A program made the position numbers and the translations under genes. A DNA stretch of 64,000 bases from Algoriphagus sp. TR-M9 (GTDB taxonomy: Bacteria; Bacteroidota; Bacteroidia; Cytophagales; Cyclobacteriaceae), in NCBI RefSeq assembly GCF_027594545.1, contig NZ_CP115160.1, forward strand, positions 2,675,001 through 2,739,000. The letters run 5' to 3'. Shown here piece by piece: positions 44,763 through 53,975 of the stretch (the first letter of the stretch is position 1; every line of letters begins with the position of its first letter). The notes under the pieces were generated by a model that did no database searches, was not told where the DNA came from, and saw nothing but the letters and a program-made list of their open reading frames with translations.

Positions 44763-44824
44763 TTGATGCCAAAGCTTCGCATGAGTTGCTAGCGACTCAT
44801 CTGACCGGAGGATGCTTGAAAAAT

Positions 44825-44866
44825 CCTCCAAAAAAAAGCCTCATCACTGAGGCCTTTTTTTTGGAG
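44825..44866. terminator. bidirectional Rho-independent terminator
   Basis: The core hairpin GCCTCA-TCAC-TGAGGC is flanked by eight A and eight T, with outer CCTCC/GGAGG that also pair. It lies between the convergent NFACT gene and pyk, so it can end both transcripts. Confidence 0.93.
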
Positions 44867-44877
44867 GTATGGTTTTC

Positions 44878-46302
44878 TTATTCCACAATGTGGATTTTTA
44901 GCATATTGGTTTTACCATTTGCTTTCAGGGGCATGCTACCCGTATTGACAATGACATCGCCAGAATTCACGTGGTCGTCCTTTTTCAGCGTGTTCTCAAT
45001 GTCTTTGAAGGTGGCATCAGTGGATACCTGGTCTTCGTAGAAGTACGCTCTTACTCCCCATACCAGGCTCATCTGCGTAATCAAAGGCTTATTCTTAGTG
45101 AATACGAATACATCGGCAGAAGGTCTGTGGGATGCTATTCTAAAGCCAGTGAAACCGGATGCGGTAATTCCCACTATGGCTTTGGCTTTCACATTTCTAG
45201 AAAGTCTAGAAGCCATCAAAATCAAATTATTGCTGAGGAAGGTGTCGTCATCTTCAGCTATTTTATAAAGGTTGTGATAGATATCTGCATTTTCTTCCAG
45301 GTAGCTGATGATGCTGCTCATGGCTTTAACCGCATTTACCGGGTATTTTCCAGAGGCTGTTTCTGCTGAAAGCATCACTGCATCAGCTCCATCGAGTACA
45401 GCTGTAGCCACATCATTGGTCTCTGCGCGGGTAGGACGAGGATTCACGATCATGCTCTCCATCATTTGAGTAGCGATGATCACCGGCTTGCAGGCCAGTT
45501 TACACTTCTCTACGATTCTCTTTTGCCATAATGGAACTATCTCCATAGGAACTTCCACTCCCAGGTCTCCACGAGCCACCATGATGGCATCGGTAGCTGC
45601 TATGATCGCGTCGATATTTTCCAAAGCCTCAGGCTTTTCGATTTTTGCCACGATCTTACATACTTTACCTTGCGCTTCGATTCGCTCTCTCAGGTCTTCT
45701 ATGTCCTCTGCAGATCTTACGAAAGAAAGTGCAATCCAATCCACTTCCATTTCCAGGCCAAAGGCCAGGTCTTCTATATCTTTTTCAGTCAGTGAAGGCG
45801 CGCTTACCTTGGTATTGGGCAGGTTGATTCCTTTTCTAGACTTCAGGATCCCCCCATGCACCACAGTACAGTTTACATTTTTACCGTCAGTATCTATCAC
45901 TACCACTTCCAGATTCCCATCATCAATCAGGATTCTATCACCGGTCTGCACATCATTGGGGAGATTTTGATAGACGGTACTTACCAGGCTACTGCTCCCT
46001 ACCACAGGGTCATTGGTAATGGTAATGGTCTCTCCCGGTTTTATTTCCACCCCATTATTTTCAACCTCTCCTACTCTGATTTTCGGGCCTTGCAAATCTT
46101 GCAAAATCCCAAGATTTAAATTTTCTTCCTTGTTGATCCTACGGATGATTTTCACGACCTCAGCATGGATGTCATGAGTACCGTGCGAAAAATTAAGACG
46201 AAACACATTAGCTCCAGCGGCAGCCAAACTTTTTATCGTCTCATAATTATTGGAAGCAGGGCCTATAGTAGCGAGAATCTTGGTTTTATTGAAATTGCTC
46301 AT
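44878..46302 (-). CDS. pyk: pyruvate kinase
   Basis: This 474-residue enzyme makes pyruvate and ATP from phosphoenolpyruvate. It carries the N-terminal TIGPASNNYETIKSL pattern, the active-site motif IIAATDAIMVARGDLGVEVP, IIATQMMESMI and the C-terminal allosteric domain (TASGFTGFRIASHRPSADVFVF). Full length. It is seven bases downstream of the IPExxxVDY gene on the same strand. Confidence 0.97.
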   Translation of the reverse strand: MSNFNKTKILATIGPASNNYETIKSLAAAGANVFRLNFSHGTHDIHAEVVKIIRRINKEENLNLGILQDLQGPKIRVGEVENNGVEIKPGETITITNDPVVGSSSLVSTVYQNLPNDVQTGDRILIDDGNLEVVVIDTDGKNVNCTVVHGGILKSRKGINLPNTKVSAPSLTEKDIEDLAFGLEMEVDWIALSFVRSAEDIEDLRERIEAQGKVCKIVAKIEKPEALENIDAIIAATDAIMVARGDLGVEVPMEIVPLWQKRIVEKCKLACKPVIIATQMMESMIVNPRPTRAETNDVATAVLDGADAVMLSAETASGKYPVNAVKAMSSIISYLEENADIYHNLYKIAEDDDTFLSNNLILMASRLSRNVKAKAIVGITASGFTGFRIASHRPSADVFVFTKNKPLITQMSLVWGVRAYFYEDQVSTDATFKDIENTLKKDDHVNSGDVIVNTGSMPLKANGKTNMLKIHIVE

Positions 46303-46309
46303 TAGAGAA

Positions 46310-46738
46310 TTAATATGTTAATAGGTTTTCTTTTGATTTTAGTTTGTTTACATCCAGCTTCATCACGTTTTGAATGAATGGGTTTTTCGCCAGCTGGTTG
46401 GCAAATGTATTAATACTTATTTGAAAGGTCTCGTCCTGCAGTAAAAGGAAATAGTCCATTGATTTCAATTCGGGCACCAGGTAGGCTACCTGATTGGTGG
46501 AGTTTAGGGCTTTATTTTTCAGCAGCTGAACAAATCCATGGGGTAAAGAAAGGAAATATTGGGAGATTTTCAGCGTAGGAGCGGTCATAAATTCCAGTTC
46601 AAGATCTTCCCATTGCACCAAATCCAGCTGTAAATCCCTATTGATCAGCCAGGCCATTTTATAGTCCTTTACAGGGGATACAAGCCCTAAAAGCTCAAAG
46701 TCATACGTATGTTCTACTAGTAGTTTGGTCTTCTTCAT
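46310..46738 (-). CDS. IPExxxVDY family protein
   Basis: This 142-residue protein has the family motif as VPELKSMDYF (consensus IPExxxVDY) near residue 88. Its place directly before pyk is conserved in Bacteroidota. The function is unknown. It is divergent from acpP across 152 bases. Confidence 0.85.
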   Translation of the reverse strand: MKKTKLLVEHTYDFELLGLVSPVKDYKMAWLINRDLQLDLVQWEDLELEFMTAPTLKISQYFLSLPHGFVQLLKNKALNSTNQVAYLVPELKSMDYFLLLQDETFQISINTFANQLAKNPFIQNVMKLDVNKLKSKENLLTY

Positions 46739-46828
46739 TGAGGAAGAAAATGAATGAAAACAAAGTTAGAAATTATATTCCAACTTGGAGGAATGACTAA
46801 TTGCATAAAAATTTACTTCGTTCTTTTC

Positions 46829-46860
46829 TTTGTCAATTAGGCATTAAATATATTTCTTTG
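46829..46860 (+). promoter_or_regulatory. putative Bacteroidota promoter for acpP
   Basis: TTTG (46829-46832), 20 bases, then TTTCTTTG (46853-46860) resembles the TTTG-N19-TAnnTTTG consensus with one mismatch in the -7 box. It would start transcription about 25 bases before the acpP ATG. Confidence 0.4.
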
Positions 46861-46890
46861 CGAAGTGTTATTAACTAAACTGATCACAAA

Positions 46891-47127
46891 ATGTCTGAAA
46901 TTGCACAAAAAGTAAAAGCCATCATTGTTGACAAACTTGGCGTAGAAGAGTCTGAAGTAACTCTAGAAGCAAGCTTCACCAATGACCTTGGTGCTGATTC
47001 TCTTGATACTGTAGAATTGATTATGGAATTCGAAAAAGAATTCAACATCTCTATTCCAGATGATCAGGCGGAGCAGATCGGTACTGTTGGACAAGCAGTA
47101 ACCTACTTGGAAGCTAACGTAAAATAA
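46891..47127 (+). CDS. acpP: acyl carrier protein
   Basis: This 78-residue acidic carrier holds growing fatty acids on a phosphopantetheine arm attached to Ser37 in [12 protein letters not shown]. Length and sequence are standard. It is 19 bases upstream of fabF and heads the acpP-fabF-rnc run. Confidence 0.97.
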   Translation: MSEIAQKVKAIIVDKLGVEESEVTLEASFTNDLGADSLDTVELIMEFEKEFNISIPDDQAEQIGTVGQAVTYLEANVK

Positions 47128-47146
47128 TAATTCCTAAATTCATTCC

Positions 47147-48397
47147 ATGAATTTAAAAAGAGTTGTTGTAACAGGTATAGGTGCCCTCACACCAATAGGC
47201 AATACCGCAGATGAATTCTGGACGGGACTGGCTAATGGTGTGAGCGGTGCTGCGCCGATTACCAAATTCGACGCATCCCTTTTCAAAACCCAATTTGCCT
47301 GCGAGCTAAAAAATCTCGACATAGAGCAATTTATTGATCGAAAGGAAGCTCGAAAAATGGATCCATTCACTCAGTATGCCATGATCTCTGCAGATCAAGC
47401 TATGGCAGATTCTGGACTGGATCTTGAAAAAATCGATACATCCAGAGCCGGAGTGATCTGGGGATCAGGAATCGGCGGGTTAAAAACCTTCCAGGACGAA
47501 GTGACCTACTTTGCCCAGGGAGATGGCACACCGCGGTTCAATCCTTTCTTTATCCCCAAGATGATCGCTGATATCAGCGCCGGTTTTATATCTATTAAAT
47601 ATGGTTTTCGCGGTCCAAACTTTGTAACAGTTTCTGCCTGCGCCTCCGCCACCAATGCCCTGATTGATGCATTTACTTACATCAGAATGGGCAAAGCAGA
47701 TGTTTTCATCAGCGGCGGATCCGAAGCGGCAGTGACTGAAGCGGGTATTGGTGGATTCAATGCCATGAAAGCCCTCTCCCAGAGAAATGATTCTCCTGAG
47801 ACTGCCTCCAGACCTTTTGATAAGGACAGAGACGGTTTTGTATTGGGTGAAGGAGCTGGAGCATTGGTTCTGGAAGAATATGAGCACGCAAAAGCACGCG
47901 GAGCCAAAATCTATGCTGAGCTAGTCGGTGGCGGAATGACTGCCGATGCTTACCACATCACTGCACCACATCCGGAAGGACTGGGTGCCAGCAATGTGAT
48001 GAAAATCGCTTTGGAAGATGCCAATTTGAAACCTGAAGAGATTGATTACATCAATGTCCACGGTACTTCTACACCACTAGGTGATGTAGGAGAAATCAAA
48101 GCCATCCAGCAGATTTTCGGAGAGCATGCTTACAAGCTGAACATTAGCAGTACCAAGTCCATGACTGGTCACCTGCTCGGAGCAGCTGGTGCTATAGAAG
48201 CTATCGCGTGTATTCATGCATTGAATAAAGGCATGGTGCCTCCTACGATCAATCACTTCACAGATGATGAAAGCTTTGATCCTAGGCTTAATTTGACTTT
48301 CAACAAAGCTCAAAAGAGAGATCTTAATTATGTGTTAAGCAATACTTTTGGATTTGGAGGACACAACTGTTCTGTCATTTTCAAGAAGTATAATTAA
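47147..48397 (+). CDS. fabF: beta-ketoacyl-ACP synthase II
   Basis: This 416-residue enzyme extends fatty acyl chains with malonyl-ACP. The catalytic triad is visible as Cys165 in VSACASATN, His in NVHGTSTPLGD and His in KSMTGHLLGAAG. It lies directly after its carrier protein gene. Confidence 0.97.
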   Translation: MNLKRVVVTGIGALTPIGNTADEFWTGLANGVSGAAPITKFDASLFKTQFACELKNLDIEQFIDRKEARKMDPFTQYAMISADQAMADSGLDLEKIDTSRAGVIWGSGIGGLKTFQDEVTYFAQGDGTPRFNPFFIPKMIADISAGFISIKYGFRGPNFVTVSACASATNALIDAFTYIRMGKADVFISGGSEAAVTEAGIGGFNAMKALSQRNDSPETASRPFDKDRDGFVLGEGAGALVLEEYEHAKARGAKIYAELVGGGMTADAYHITAPHPEGLGASNVMKIALEDANLKPEEIDYINVHGTSTPLGDVGEIKAIQQIFGEHAYKLNISSTKSMTGHLLGAAGAIEAIACIHALNKGMVPPTINHFTDDESFDPRLNLTFNKAQKRDLNYVLSNTFGFGGHNCSVIFKKYN

Positions 48398-48405
48398 GCC
48401 CGATT

Positions 48406-49146
48406 TTGAAATTGCTTCAAAACCTCGGAATTACTAATCTCTTCTTGAGTAAAAAAGATAAAAGGCTTGCTGCCTCCATCAAACTGATGACGGGGAGCAG
48501 GCCTTTTAATTTATCCCTATACAAGCTGGCACTCACCCCTTCAAGCTTGGGCGAAGAAACCTCCCAAGGATTTCGGATTTCAAATGAACGACTGGAGTTT
48601 CTAGGCGATGCCATCTTGGGAGCCGTCATTGCCGAGTATCTCTTTCTCAAATTCCCCTACAGAGATGAGGGTTTTCTTACAGAAACCAGATCCAAACTGG
48701 TCAACCGGGAGACCCTTAATTCCACAGGAATAAAAATCGGGCTCAGAAAAGCTTTAGACCTAGAAATAGGCGATAGAAACTTCACCGCAAACAAATCACT
48801 TTTCGGTGATATGCTGGAGGCATTTCTAGGCGCCATATACCTGGACAAAGGCTATCATTTTACCAAAAAATTCATCCTGCAACGCATCCTTCTGCACTTC
48901 GATGTGGAAAGTATGATCTCCACCACGACGAACTATAAAAGTAAAATCATAGAGTGGTCGCAAAAGGAAAACAAGGAAGTAGAGTACGTAGTACTTCGGG
49001 TAAATGGCAATCAGAGGTTTAAAGAGTTTATCGTGGCACTGATGGTCGAAGGTGGTGAAGTAGCGCAAGGAAAAGGCAGTACCAAAAAGAAAGCTGAACA
49101 GGAAGCCTCCAAAAATGCCTGCGAAACCTTAAATATTGCCACTTAG
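48406..49146 (+). CDS. rnc: ribonuclease III
   Basis: This 246-residue endonuclease cuts double-stranded RNA in rRNA and mRNA processing. It has the signature NERLEFLGDAILG, the second acidic site FGDMLEAFLGAIYLDKG and a C-terminal double-stranded-RNA-binding domain (about 170-240, GKGSTKKKAEQEASKNA). The start is TTG at 48406; the first ATG (in IKLMTGSRP) would cut the domain edge only slightly, so it remains possible. It follows fabF after eight bases. Confidence 0.95.
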   Translation: MKLLQNLGITNLFLSKKDKRLAASIKLMTGSRPFNLSLYKLALTPSSLGEETSQGFRISNERLEFLGDAILGAVIAEYLFLKFPYRDEGFLTETRSKLVNRETLNSTGIKIGLRKALDLEIGDRNFTANKSLFGDMLEAFLGAIYLDKGYHFTKKFILQRILLHFDVESMISTTTNYKSKIIEWSQKENKEVEYVVLRVNGNQRFKEFIVALMVEGGEVAQGKGSTKKKAEQEASKNACETLNIAT

Positions 49147-49179
49147 CTGAGTACTTTTGAGCTTCATTAATTACGCTAC

Positions 49180-51009
49180 ATGACTCCAATCAAAATAGCA
49201 GGTGCCACTGTCAACCAGACTCCCCTAGACTGGAAAGGAAATCTCAACCGGATCATACAGGCCATAGAAGAGGCTAAAAGGCAAGAGGTGGAGGTCCTTT
49301 GCCTCCCAGAACTGGCTATTACAGGCTATGGTTCTGAAGATCTCTTTTTGAGCTATTGGTATCCCAAAAAAGCACTGGCCCAGCTAGAAAGCTTGCTCCC
49401 ACACTGCCAGCATATCACCGTAGCTGTAGGACTTCCCATTAGGATCAAAGAGAAGGTCTATAATGCGGTGGCAGTAATTGAAAACGGAGTGGTAAAAGGC
49501 TTTGTAGCCAAGCAATTTTTGGCCATTGATGGAGTTCATTATGAGTTCCGCTGGTTTACGCCCTGGCCAGCCAATGAAGTTACCCAGATAGACTTTCTGG
49601 GCAAGCAAGTTCCTTTTGGGGATCTGACTTTTCATCACAAAGGCATGCATTATGGGTTTGAAATCTGTGAAGATGCCTGGCGGGGAAAAATGCGCCCGGG
49701 ATATAGACTTCAGGACCGCAAGGTAGATTTGATATTCAATCCCAGCGCCAGTCATTTTGCGATGGGAAAAAGCCAGCTTCGCAAAGAATTGCTGGAAGAA
49801 AGTTCCGGGATCTTTGACTGTTATTATTGCTATGCCAACCTTTTAGGAAATGAAGCAGGCAGGATGATATTTGACGGAGAAATCATGCTTGCTAAATCAG
49901 GCGAACTCCTGTTTAGAAACCAATTACTTTCATTTGAAGACGTACAGGTCAAAAGCTTCTACTTGGAACCCAAGGTGCAAGAGATCGCTCCGATCCAAAG
50001 TAAAAACGAGGAGTTTGCAGCAGCATCTTCCCTAGCTTTATATGACTACATGCGCAAAAGCAAAAGCAAGGGCTTTGTGCTCTCACTCTCAGGAGGGGCT
50101 GATTCCTCGACTATAGCAGTTCTGGTAGCAGAAATGGTCAATCGAGGGGTCAAAGAACTAGGCCTGGAGAAGTTCTGCCAAAAAGCAGGGCTTGATTATT
50201 CTAACAATTCTGAAACAGATTTAGTAGGGAAAATTCTTACTACTGCTTATCAGGGCACAAAGAACTCTTCCCTTGATACCTTTGAAAGCGCAGCATATCT
50301 AGCTAAAAGCCTAGGTGCAACTTTCTACCACTGGGAAATCGATGAGGAGGTCAAGTCCTACACTTCAAAAATAGAGAAAGCCATAGGTAGAAAATTAACC
50401 TGGGAACACGACGACATTACCCTTCAGAATATTCAGGCCAGAAGCCGTGCCCCTATCATCTGGATGCTCGCAAATCTGAACAATGCCCTGCTCCTAGCCA
50501 CCTCCAACAGAAGCGAAGGCGACGTAGGTTATGCCACTATGGATGGAGACACTTCAGGAAGTATTTCACCTATTGCTGCAGTGGACAAGTATTTTGTCCT
50601 GCAGTGGCTGCAATGGGCAGAAAAGGAACTGGGTCGGGAAGGGCTATCCAAGGTCAACTCCCTACAACCTACCGCTGAACTGAGGCCTCTGGACCGTACC
50701 CAGACCGATGAGAAAGACCTTATGCCTTACTCCATCATCGTGGAAATAGAAAAAAATGCCATTCGCGACCGTAGATCCCCTATGGACGTATATCAGATTC
50801 TAATCGAGGAGATCGATATAGAACCGGTGGTATTAAAAAGTTATATCAAAAAATTCTTCCAACTTTGGTCCCGAAACCAATGGAAGCGGGAACGCCTGGC
50901 TCCTTCTTTCCACTTGGATGAATTTAATGTGGACCCAAAAACCTGGTACAGATTCCCTATTCTTTCCGGTGGGTTTACTGAAGAATTAGAACTATTAGAC
51001 CAACTCTAA
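49180..51009 (+). CDS. nadE: glutamine-dependent NAD+ synthetase
   Basis: This 609-residue enzyme amidates nicotinic acid adenine dinucleotide to NAD+. The N-terminal nitrilase-like glutaminase domain has Glu in CLPELAITGYG and the nucleophile Cys163 in FEICEDAWRG; the C-terminal synthetase domain has the ATP motif LSGGADSST and the later SNRSEGDVGYATMDGDTSG region. It lies 33 bases after rnc. Confidence 0.96.
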   Translation: MTPIKIAGATVNQTPLDWKGNLNRIIQAIEEAKRQEVEVLCLPELAITGYGSEDLFLSYWYPKKALAQLESLLPHCQHITVAVGLPIRIKEKVYNAVAVIENGVVKGFVAKQFLAIDGVHYEFRWFTPWPANEVTQIDFLGKQVPFGDLTFHHKGMHYGFEICEDAWRGKMRPGYRLQDRKVDLIFNPSASHFAMGKSQLRKELLEESSGIFDCYYCYANLLGNEAGRMIFDGEIMLAKSGELLFRNQLLSFEDVQVKSFYLEPKVQEIAPIQSKNEEFAAASSLALYDYMRKSKSKGFVLSLSGGADSSTIAVLVAEMVNRGVKELGLEKFCQKAGLDYSNNSETDLVGKILTTAYQGTKNSSLDTFESAAYLAKSLGATFYHWEIDEEVKSYTSKIEKAIGRKLTWEHDDITLQNIQARSRAPIIWMLANLNNALLLATSNRSEGDVGYATMDGDTSGSISPIAAVDKYFVLQWLQWAEKELGREGLSKVNSLQPTAELRPLDRTQTDEKDLMPYSIIVEIEKNAIRDRRSPMDVYQILIEEIDIEPVVLKSYIKKFFQLWSRNQWKRERLAPSFHLDEFNVDPKTWYRFPILSGGFTEELELLDQL

Positions 51010-51019
51010 AAAAGAAACT

Positions 51020-52123
51020 ATGCTAGAATTAATCATGAACTATATCGTTTGGGATCCAAACCCATCTGTAATTCCTGGCTGGTCCAGACCTCCATGGTAT
51101 AGTATTTTGTTTGCAGCAGGCTTTGTCATCTCGCAGCAGTTCATGGTTCATTTCTTCAAGAAGGAAGGACAAAACCCTGAGCTGGTCGATAAACTGACCA
51201 TCTACATGGTATTGGCCACTATCATAGGTGCCAGACTTGGCCATGTGCTGTTCTATGAACCGGCCAAGTACCTCAGCAATCCTATAGAAATATTAAAAGT
51301 CTGGGAAGGTGGATTGGCCAGTCATGGTGCAGCCTTTGCGATCTTATTTGCACTTTGGCTTTACGCCAAAAGAACTCCAGGGCAGAGCTACTTATGGGTA
51401 GTGGACCGGATAGTGATCGTGACAGCCATGACCGGTGCACTGATTCGATTTGGAAATCTGATGAACTCCGAAATTGGAGGAAAGGATACCGGAACCGATT
51501 ATGGAATCGTATATGCCTGGGATACTGAAGAGCTACTCTCTACCCTGAAAGTACCCGTAGAGTCCATTGACCCCTACAAGCCAGATGACCGAGCAAGCGA
51601 GCAGGTGGACAATGGAATAGTGCCAGTAAATATTGACCTGAAAATCAACAAGGGACAGTATGAGCTGGAAGATCTGCAAAACACACTTACTCGGGACATT
51701 AAATATGCATTGACCCAGTTTGCCAGCAGTCAAGAATACCTAGCTGAGCCAGTGGAATCTCCTCTTGATATGGCTATCAAAGACAAGGGGGACCACTATT
51801 TGGTCACGGTCAGAACTTTTGGGAGAACTAAGCACCCAACCCAAATCTATGAATCCATCTCCTATTTCGTGATTTCCCTGGTTCTATTCTCCATTTGGAA
51901 CAAGTACAAGGAACGCCTTCCTGAAGGCATATTGCTAGGATTATTTCTGATTTCTGTCTTTGGGATGCGCTTTATCTGGGAATTCTTCAAAGTAAGCCAA
52001 GTGGATTTTGAAGATTCCATGGCCTTTAACATGGGGCAGTTACTCAGTATTCCATTAGTAATAGCCGGCATCATTCTGGTAGGAAGAGCGCTAAAAAGTG
52101 GCTTAAAGCCAGAAAAAATTTAA
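51020..52123 (+). CDS. lgt: prolipoprotein diacylglyceryl transferase with ~100-residue insertion
   Basis: This inner membrane enzyme attaches diacylglycerol to the Cys of lipoprotein precursors. The 367-residue frame shows the family core: HGAAFAIL near 102, the signature [14 protein letters not shown] (141-154) and [12 protein letters not shown] near 272. Usual length is 260-300; here an acidic soluble segment of about 100 residues (about 166-268) is inserted between the signature and HPTQIYE, on the periplasmic side. Either ATG 51020 or the one at 51035 may be used. Its stop overlaps the convergent yidD stop by four bases. Confidence 0.92.
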   Translation: MLELIMNYIVWDPNPSVIPGWSRPPWYSILFAAGFVISQQFMVHFFKKEGQNPELVDKLTIYMVLATIIGARLGHVLFYEPAKYLSNPIEILKVWEGGLASHGAAFAILFALWLYAKRTPGQSYLWVVDRIVIVTAMTGALIRFGNLMNSEIGGKDTGTDYGIVYAWDTEELLSTLKVPVESIDPYKPDDRASEQVDNGIVPVNIDLKINKGQYELEDLQNTLTRDIKYALTQFASSQEYLAEPVESPLDMAIKDKGDHYLVTVRTFGRTKHPTQIYESISYFVISLVLFSIWNKYKERLPEGILLGLFLISVFGMRFIWEFFKVSQVDFEDSMAFNMGQLLSIPLVIAGIILVGRALKSGLKPEKI

Positions 52124-52344
52124 GGGACAGGATCATGTCCGTGCCCTCCCCAGGGATGGCAACGGGCAATCCTTTTGATGCCCATCCAGCCCCCACGAAA
52201 TACACCATGCTTCAGTATCGCTTCCTTAGTATATTGGCTGCAAGTAGGTGTAAAACGGCAACTTGAAGGAAACAGTGGGGAAATGGTATATTGATAGACC
52301 AAGACTGGAAATATAGCTATCTTTCGAAGTATGGATTTTGCCAT
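52120..52344 (-). CDS. yidD: membrane protein insertion efficiency factor YidD
   Basis: This 74-residue protein assists YidC-type insertion of membrane proteins. The family pattern is clear: [20 protein letters not shown] with its cysteines, then [23 protein letters not shown]. The start ATG at 52344 (MAKSILRK) gives normal length; an upstream ATG at 52383 is less likely. It is divergent from the Omp85-type gene across 62 bases. Confidence 0.94.
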   Translation of the reverse strand: MAKSILRKIAIFPVLVYQYTISPLFPSSCRFTPTCSQYTKEAILKHGVFRGGWMGIKRIARCHPWGGHGHDPVP

Positions 52345-52406
52345 AAGTAAACGTATGTTGCAGGCGGATTCAAAAGTAACCAAATATCACCAATCAGAAT
52401 TCCCTC

Positions 52407-53870
52407 TTGATCCTCAAGAATAAAAATAGCATTTACTTCGCTTTCATTGCTTTTGCATTTCTCTGGCTTAGCTGGGGACCTACTGCTCAGGCGCAGGGAG
52501 ATACATCTTTGGCACCAGCCCAACTATCCTCTACCCCGGATAGTGTGAAGGTCAATAATATTTTCATCATAGGAAATGAGAAAACCAGAAAGAGCGTGAT
52601 ACTCCGCGAACTGGATTTCAGCACCGGGTTTTACTACGATTGGAACACCTTCCTGGAAATTCTCCTTGCCGACGAAAAGAAAATTTATAACCTGCAGCTC
52701 TTTACTTCTGTGGACATCACACCTCTGATCACCGGGGACAGTGAAGTAGAGATTTTGATCACCGTCAAGGAGCGTTGGTACATTTTACCGCAGATTATTT
52801 TTGAGTTGGCAGATAGAAACTTTGCCGAATGGTGGACCAATCAGGGCAGGGATTTTTCCCGAGTCAACTTTGGCCTACGCCTCAGCCATAGCAATGTGGG
52901 TGGAAGAAATGAAAAACTGAAGTTTGCAGGTCAGCTGGGTTTCACCAAAGCCTTAGACCTACAGTACAGCATTCCATACATTGATAAAAAACAAAAGCAT
53001 GGATTGGCCGCTCAGATCAATTTCCGTGAAAACAAAACTATTCCGCTCAAATCCGAATACAACAAGCAGGTCTTTTACACGGATGAAAATGAGGATATCA
53101 TCAAGAAAAGCTTTGCGGCAGCACTTCGGTACACCTACAGAAGGAGTTACTACAATTACCATTTTCTGACCTTGGGCTATAGCAATACCTGGGTGGATCC
53201 GGAGGTGCTGGAAGTCAACCCCGATTACTTTCAGCATGGTAGCAATAAACTGCGGTATGCCTACGCCACCTACACCTTCAGACACGACCGCAGGGACAAT
53301 GTATCCTATGCTACCAGTGGGGAGTTCCTTCAGGCTTCGGTGACCAAGTACGGCATCATCTACACCGAGGAACTCGATGAAGTAGAGGTCAATCTGACTG
53401 CCAATAAATATTTCAAAATATCTGATAAGTTTCACTTCAACACCGGGCTTACTGCAGATTGGTTTCTGAGTCAAAGCCAGCCTTATACTTTAGTGAGAGG
53501 AATTGGCTATCGCCCAAATTTCATTCGAGGCTATGAGTTAAATGTAGTCGAAGGGCAGCAGCTGTATGTTCACAAAAACAGTTTTAGGTGGAAATTTGTA
53601 GACTGGAAAATCGACCTATCTGACATGATCAGCCTGGAGCAGTTCAATACCATTCCTATTCGCCTATACCTCAGCGCCAATTTTGATCATGGCTATGTGA
53701 AGGATAGAAATCATATCCCTGAAAACTCCAGACTCGCCAACAAGTACTTGATGGGGTATGGAACCGGGATAGATCTGGTAGGATTCTATGATGCTGTATT
53801 GAGGTTTGAATACTCTTTCAACAACAGTGGAGAGGGGAATTTCTTCTTCAATTTTAATGCTCCCTTCTAA
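52407..53870 (+). CDS. Omp85-family (BamA/TamA-like) outer membrane protein
   Basis: This 487-residue protein has a signal peptide (about 1-30, FIAFAFLWLSWGPTAQAQ), one POTRA-like domain (VNNIFIIGNEKTRKSVILREL with the LFTSVDI pattern to about 125), and a 16-strand-type barrel. The barrel carries the LVRGIGYRPNFIRGYELN loop-like motif of Omp85 proteins and ends in an aromatic residue (NFNAPF). With one POTRA it is smaller than BamA (about five), so it is likely an accessory insertase or lipid transporter. The start is TTG at 52407. Confidence 0.85.
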   Translation: MILKNKNSIYFAFIAFAFLWLSWGPTAQAQGDTSLAPAQLSSTPDSVKVNNIFIIGNEKTRKSVILRELDFSTGFYYDWNTFLEILLADEKKIYNLQLFTSVDITPLITGDSEVEILITVKERWYILPQIIFELADRNFAEWWTNQGRDFSRVNFGLRLSHSNVGGRNEKLKFAGQLGFTKALDLQYSIPYIDKKQKHGLAAQINFRENKTIPLKSEYNKQVFYTDENEDIIKKSFAAALRYTYRRSYYNYHFLTLGYSNTWVDPEVLEVNPDYFQHGSNKLRYAYATYTFRHDRRDNVSYATSGEFLQASVTKYGIIYTEELDEVEVNLTANKYFKISDKFHFNTGLTADWFLSQSQPYTLVRGIGYRPNFIRGYELNVVEGQQLYVHKNSFRWKFVDWKIDLSDMISLEQFNTIPIRLYLSANFDHGYVKDRNHIPENSRLANKYLMGYGTGIDLVGFYDAVLRFEYSFNNSGEGNFFFNFNAPF

Positions 53871-53939
53871 TCTTGCTTCTCTACCTTCTGCTAAAACTTA
53901 AAAAATAAAGCAGGCCAAAATTATCTGAAAACCAAGTTT

Positions 53940-53956
53940 TTAACTAAATTAGTTAA
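53940..53956. promoter_or_regulatory. 17-bp perfect palindrome upstream of the PorV-like gene
   Basis: TTAACTAA-A-TTAGTTAA lies 20 bases before the ATG at 53976. The position fits an operator on the promoter; a terminator of the upstream gene is possible (a T-run follows after GCAC), though the stem is all AT-rich and weak. Confidence 0.4.
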
Positions 53957-53975
53957 GCACTTTTTTTCAGCTATC

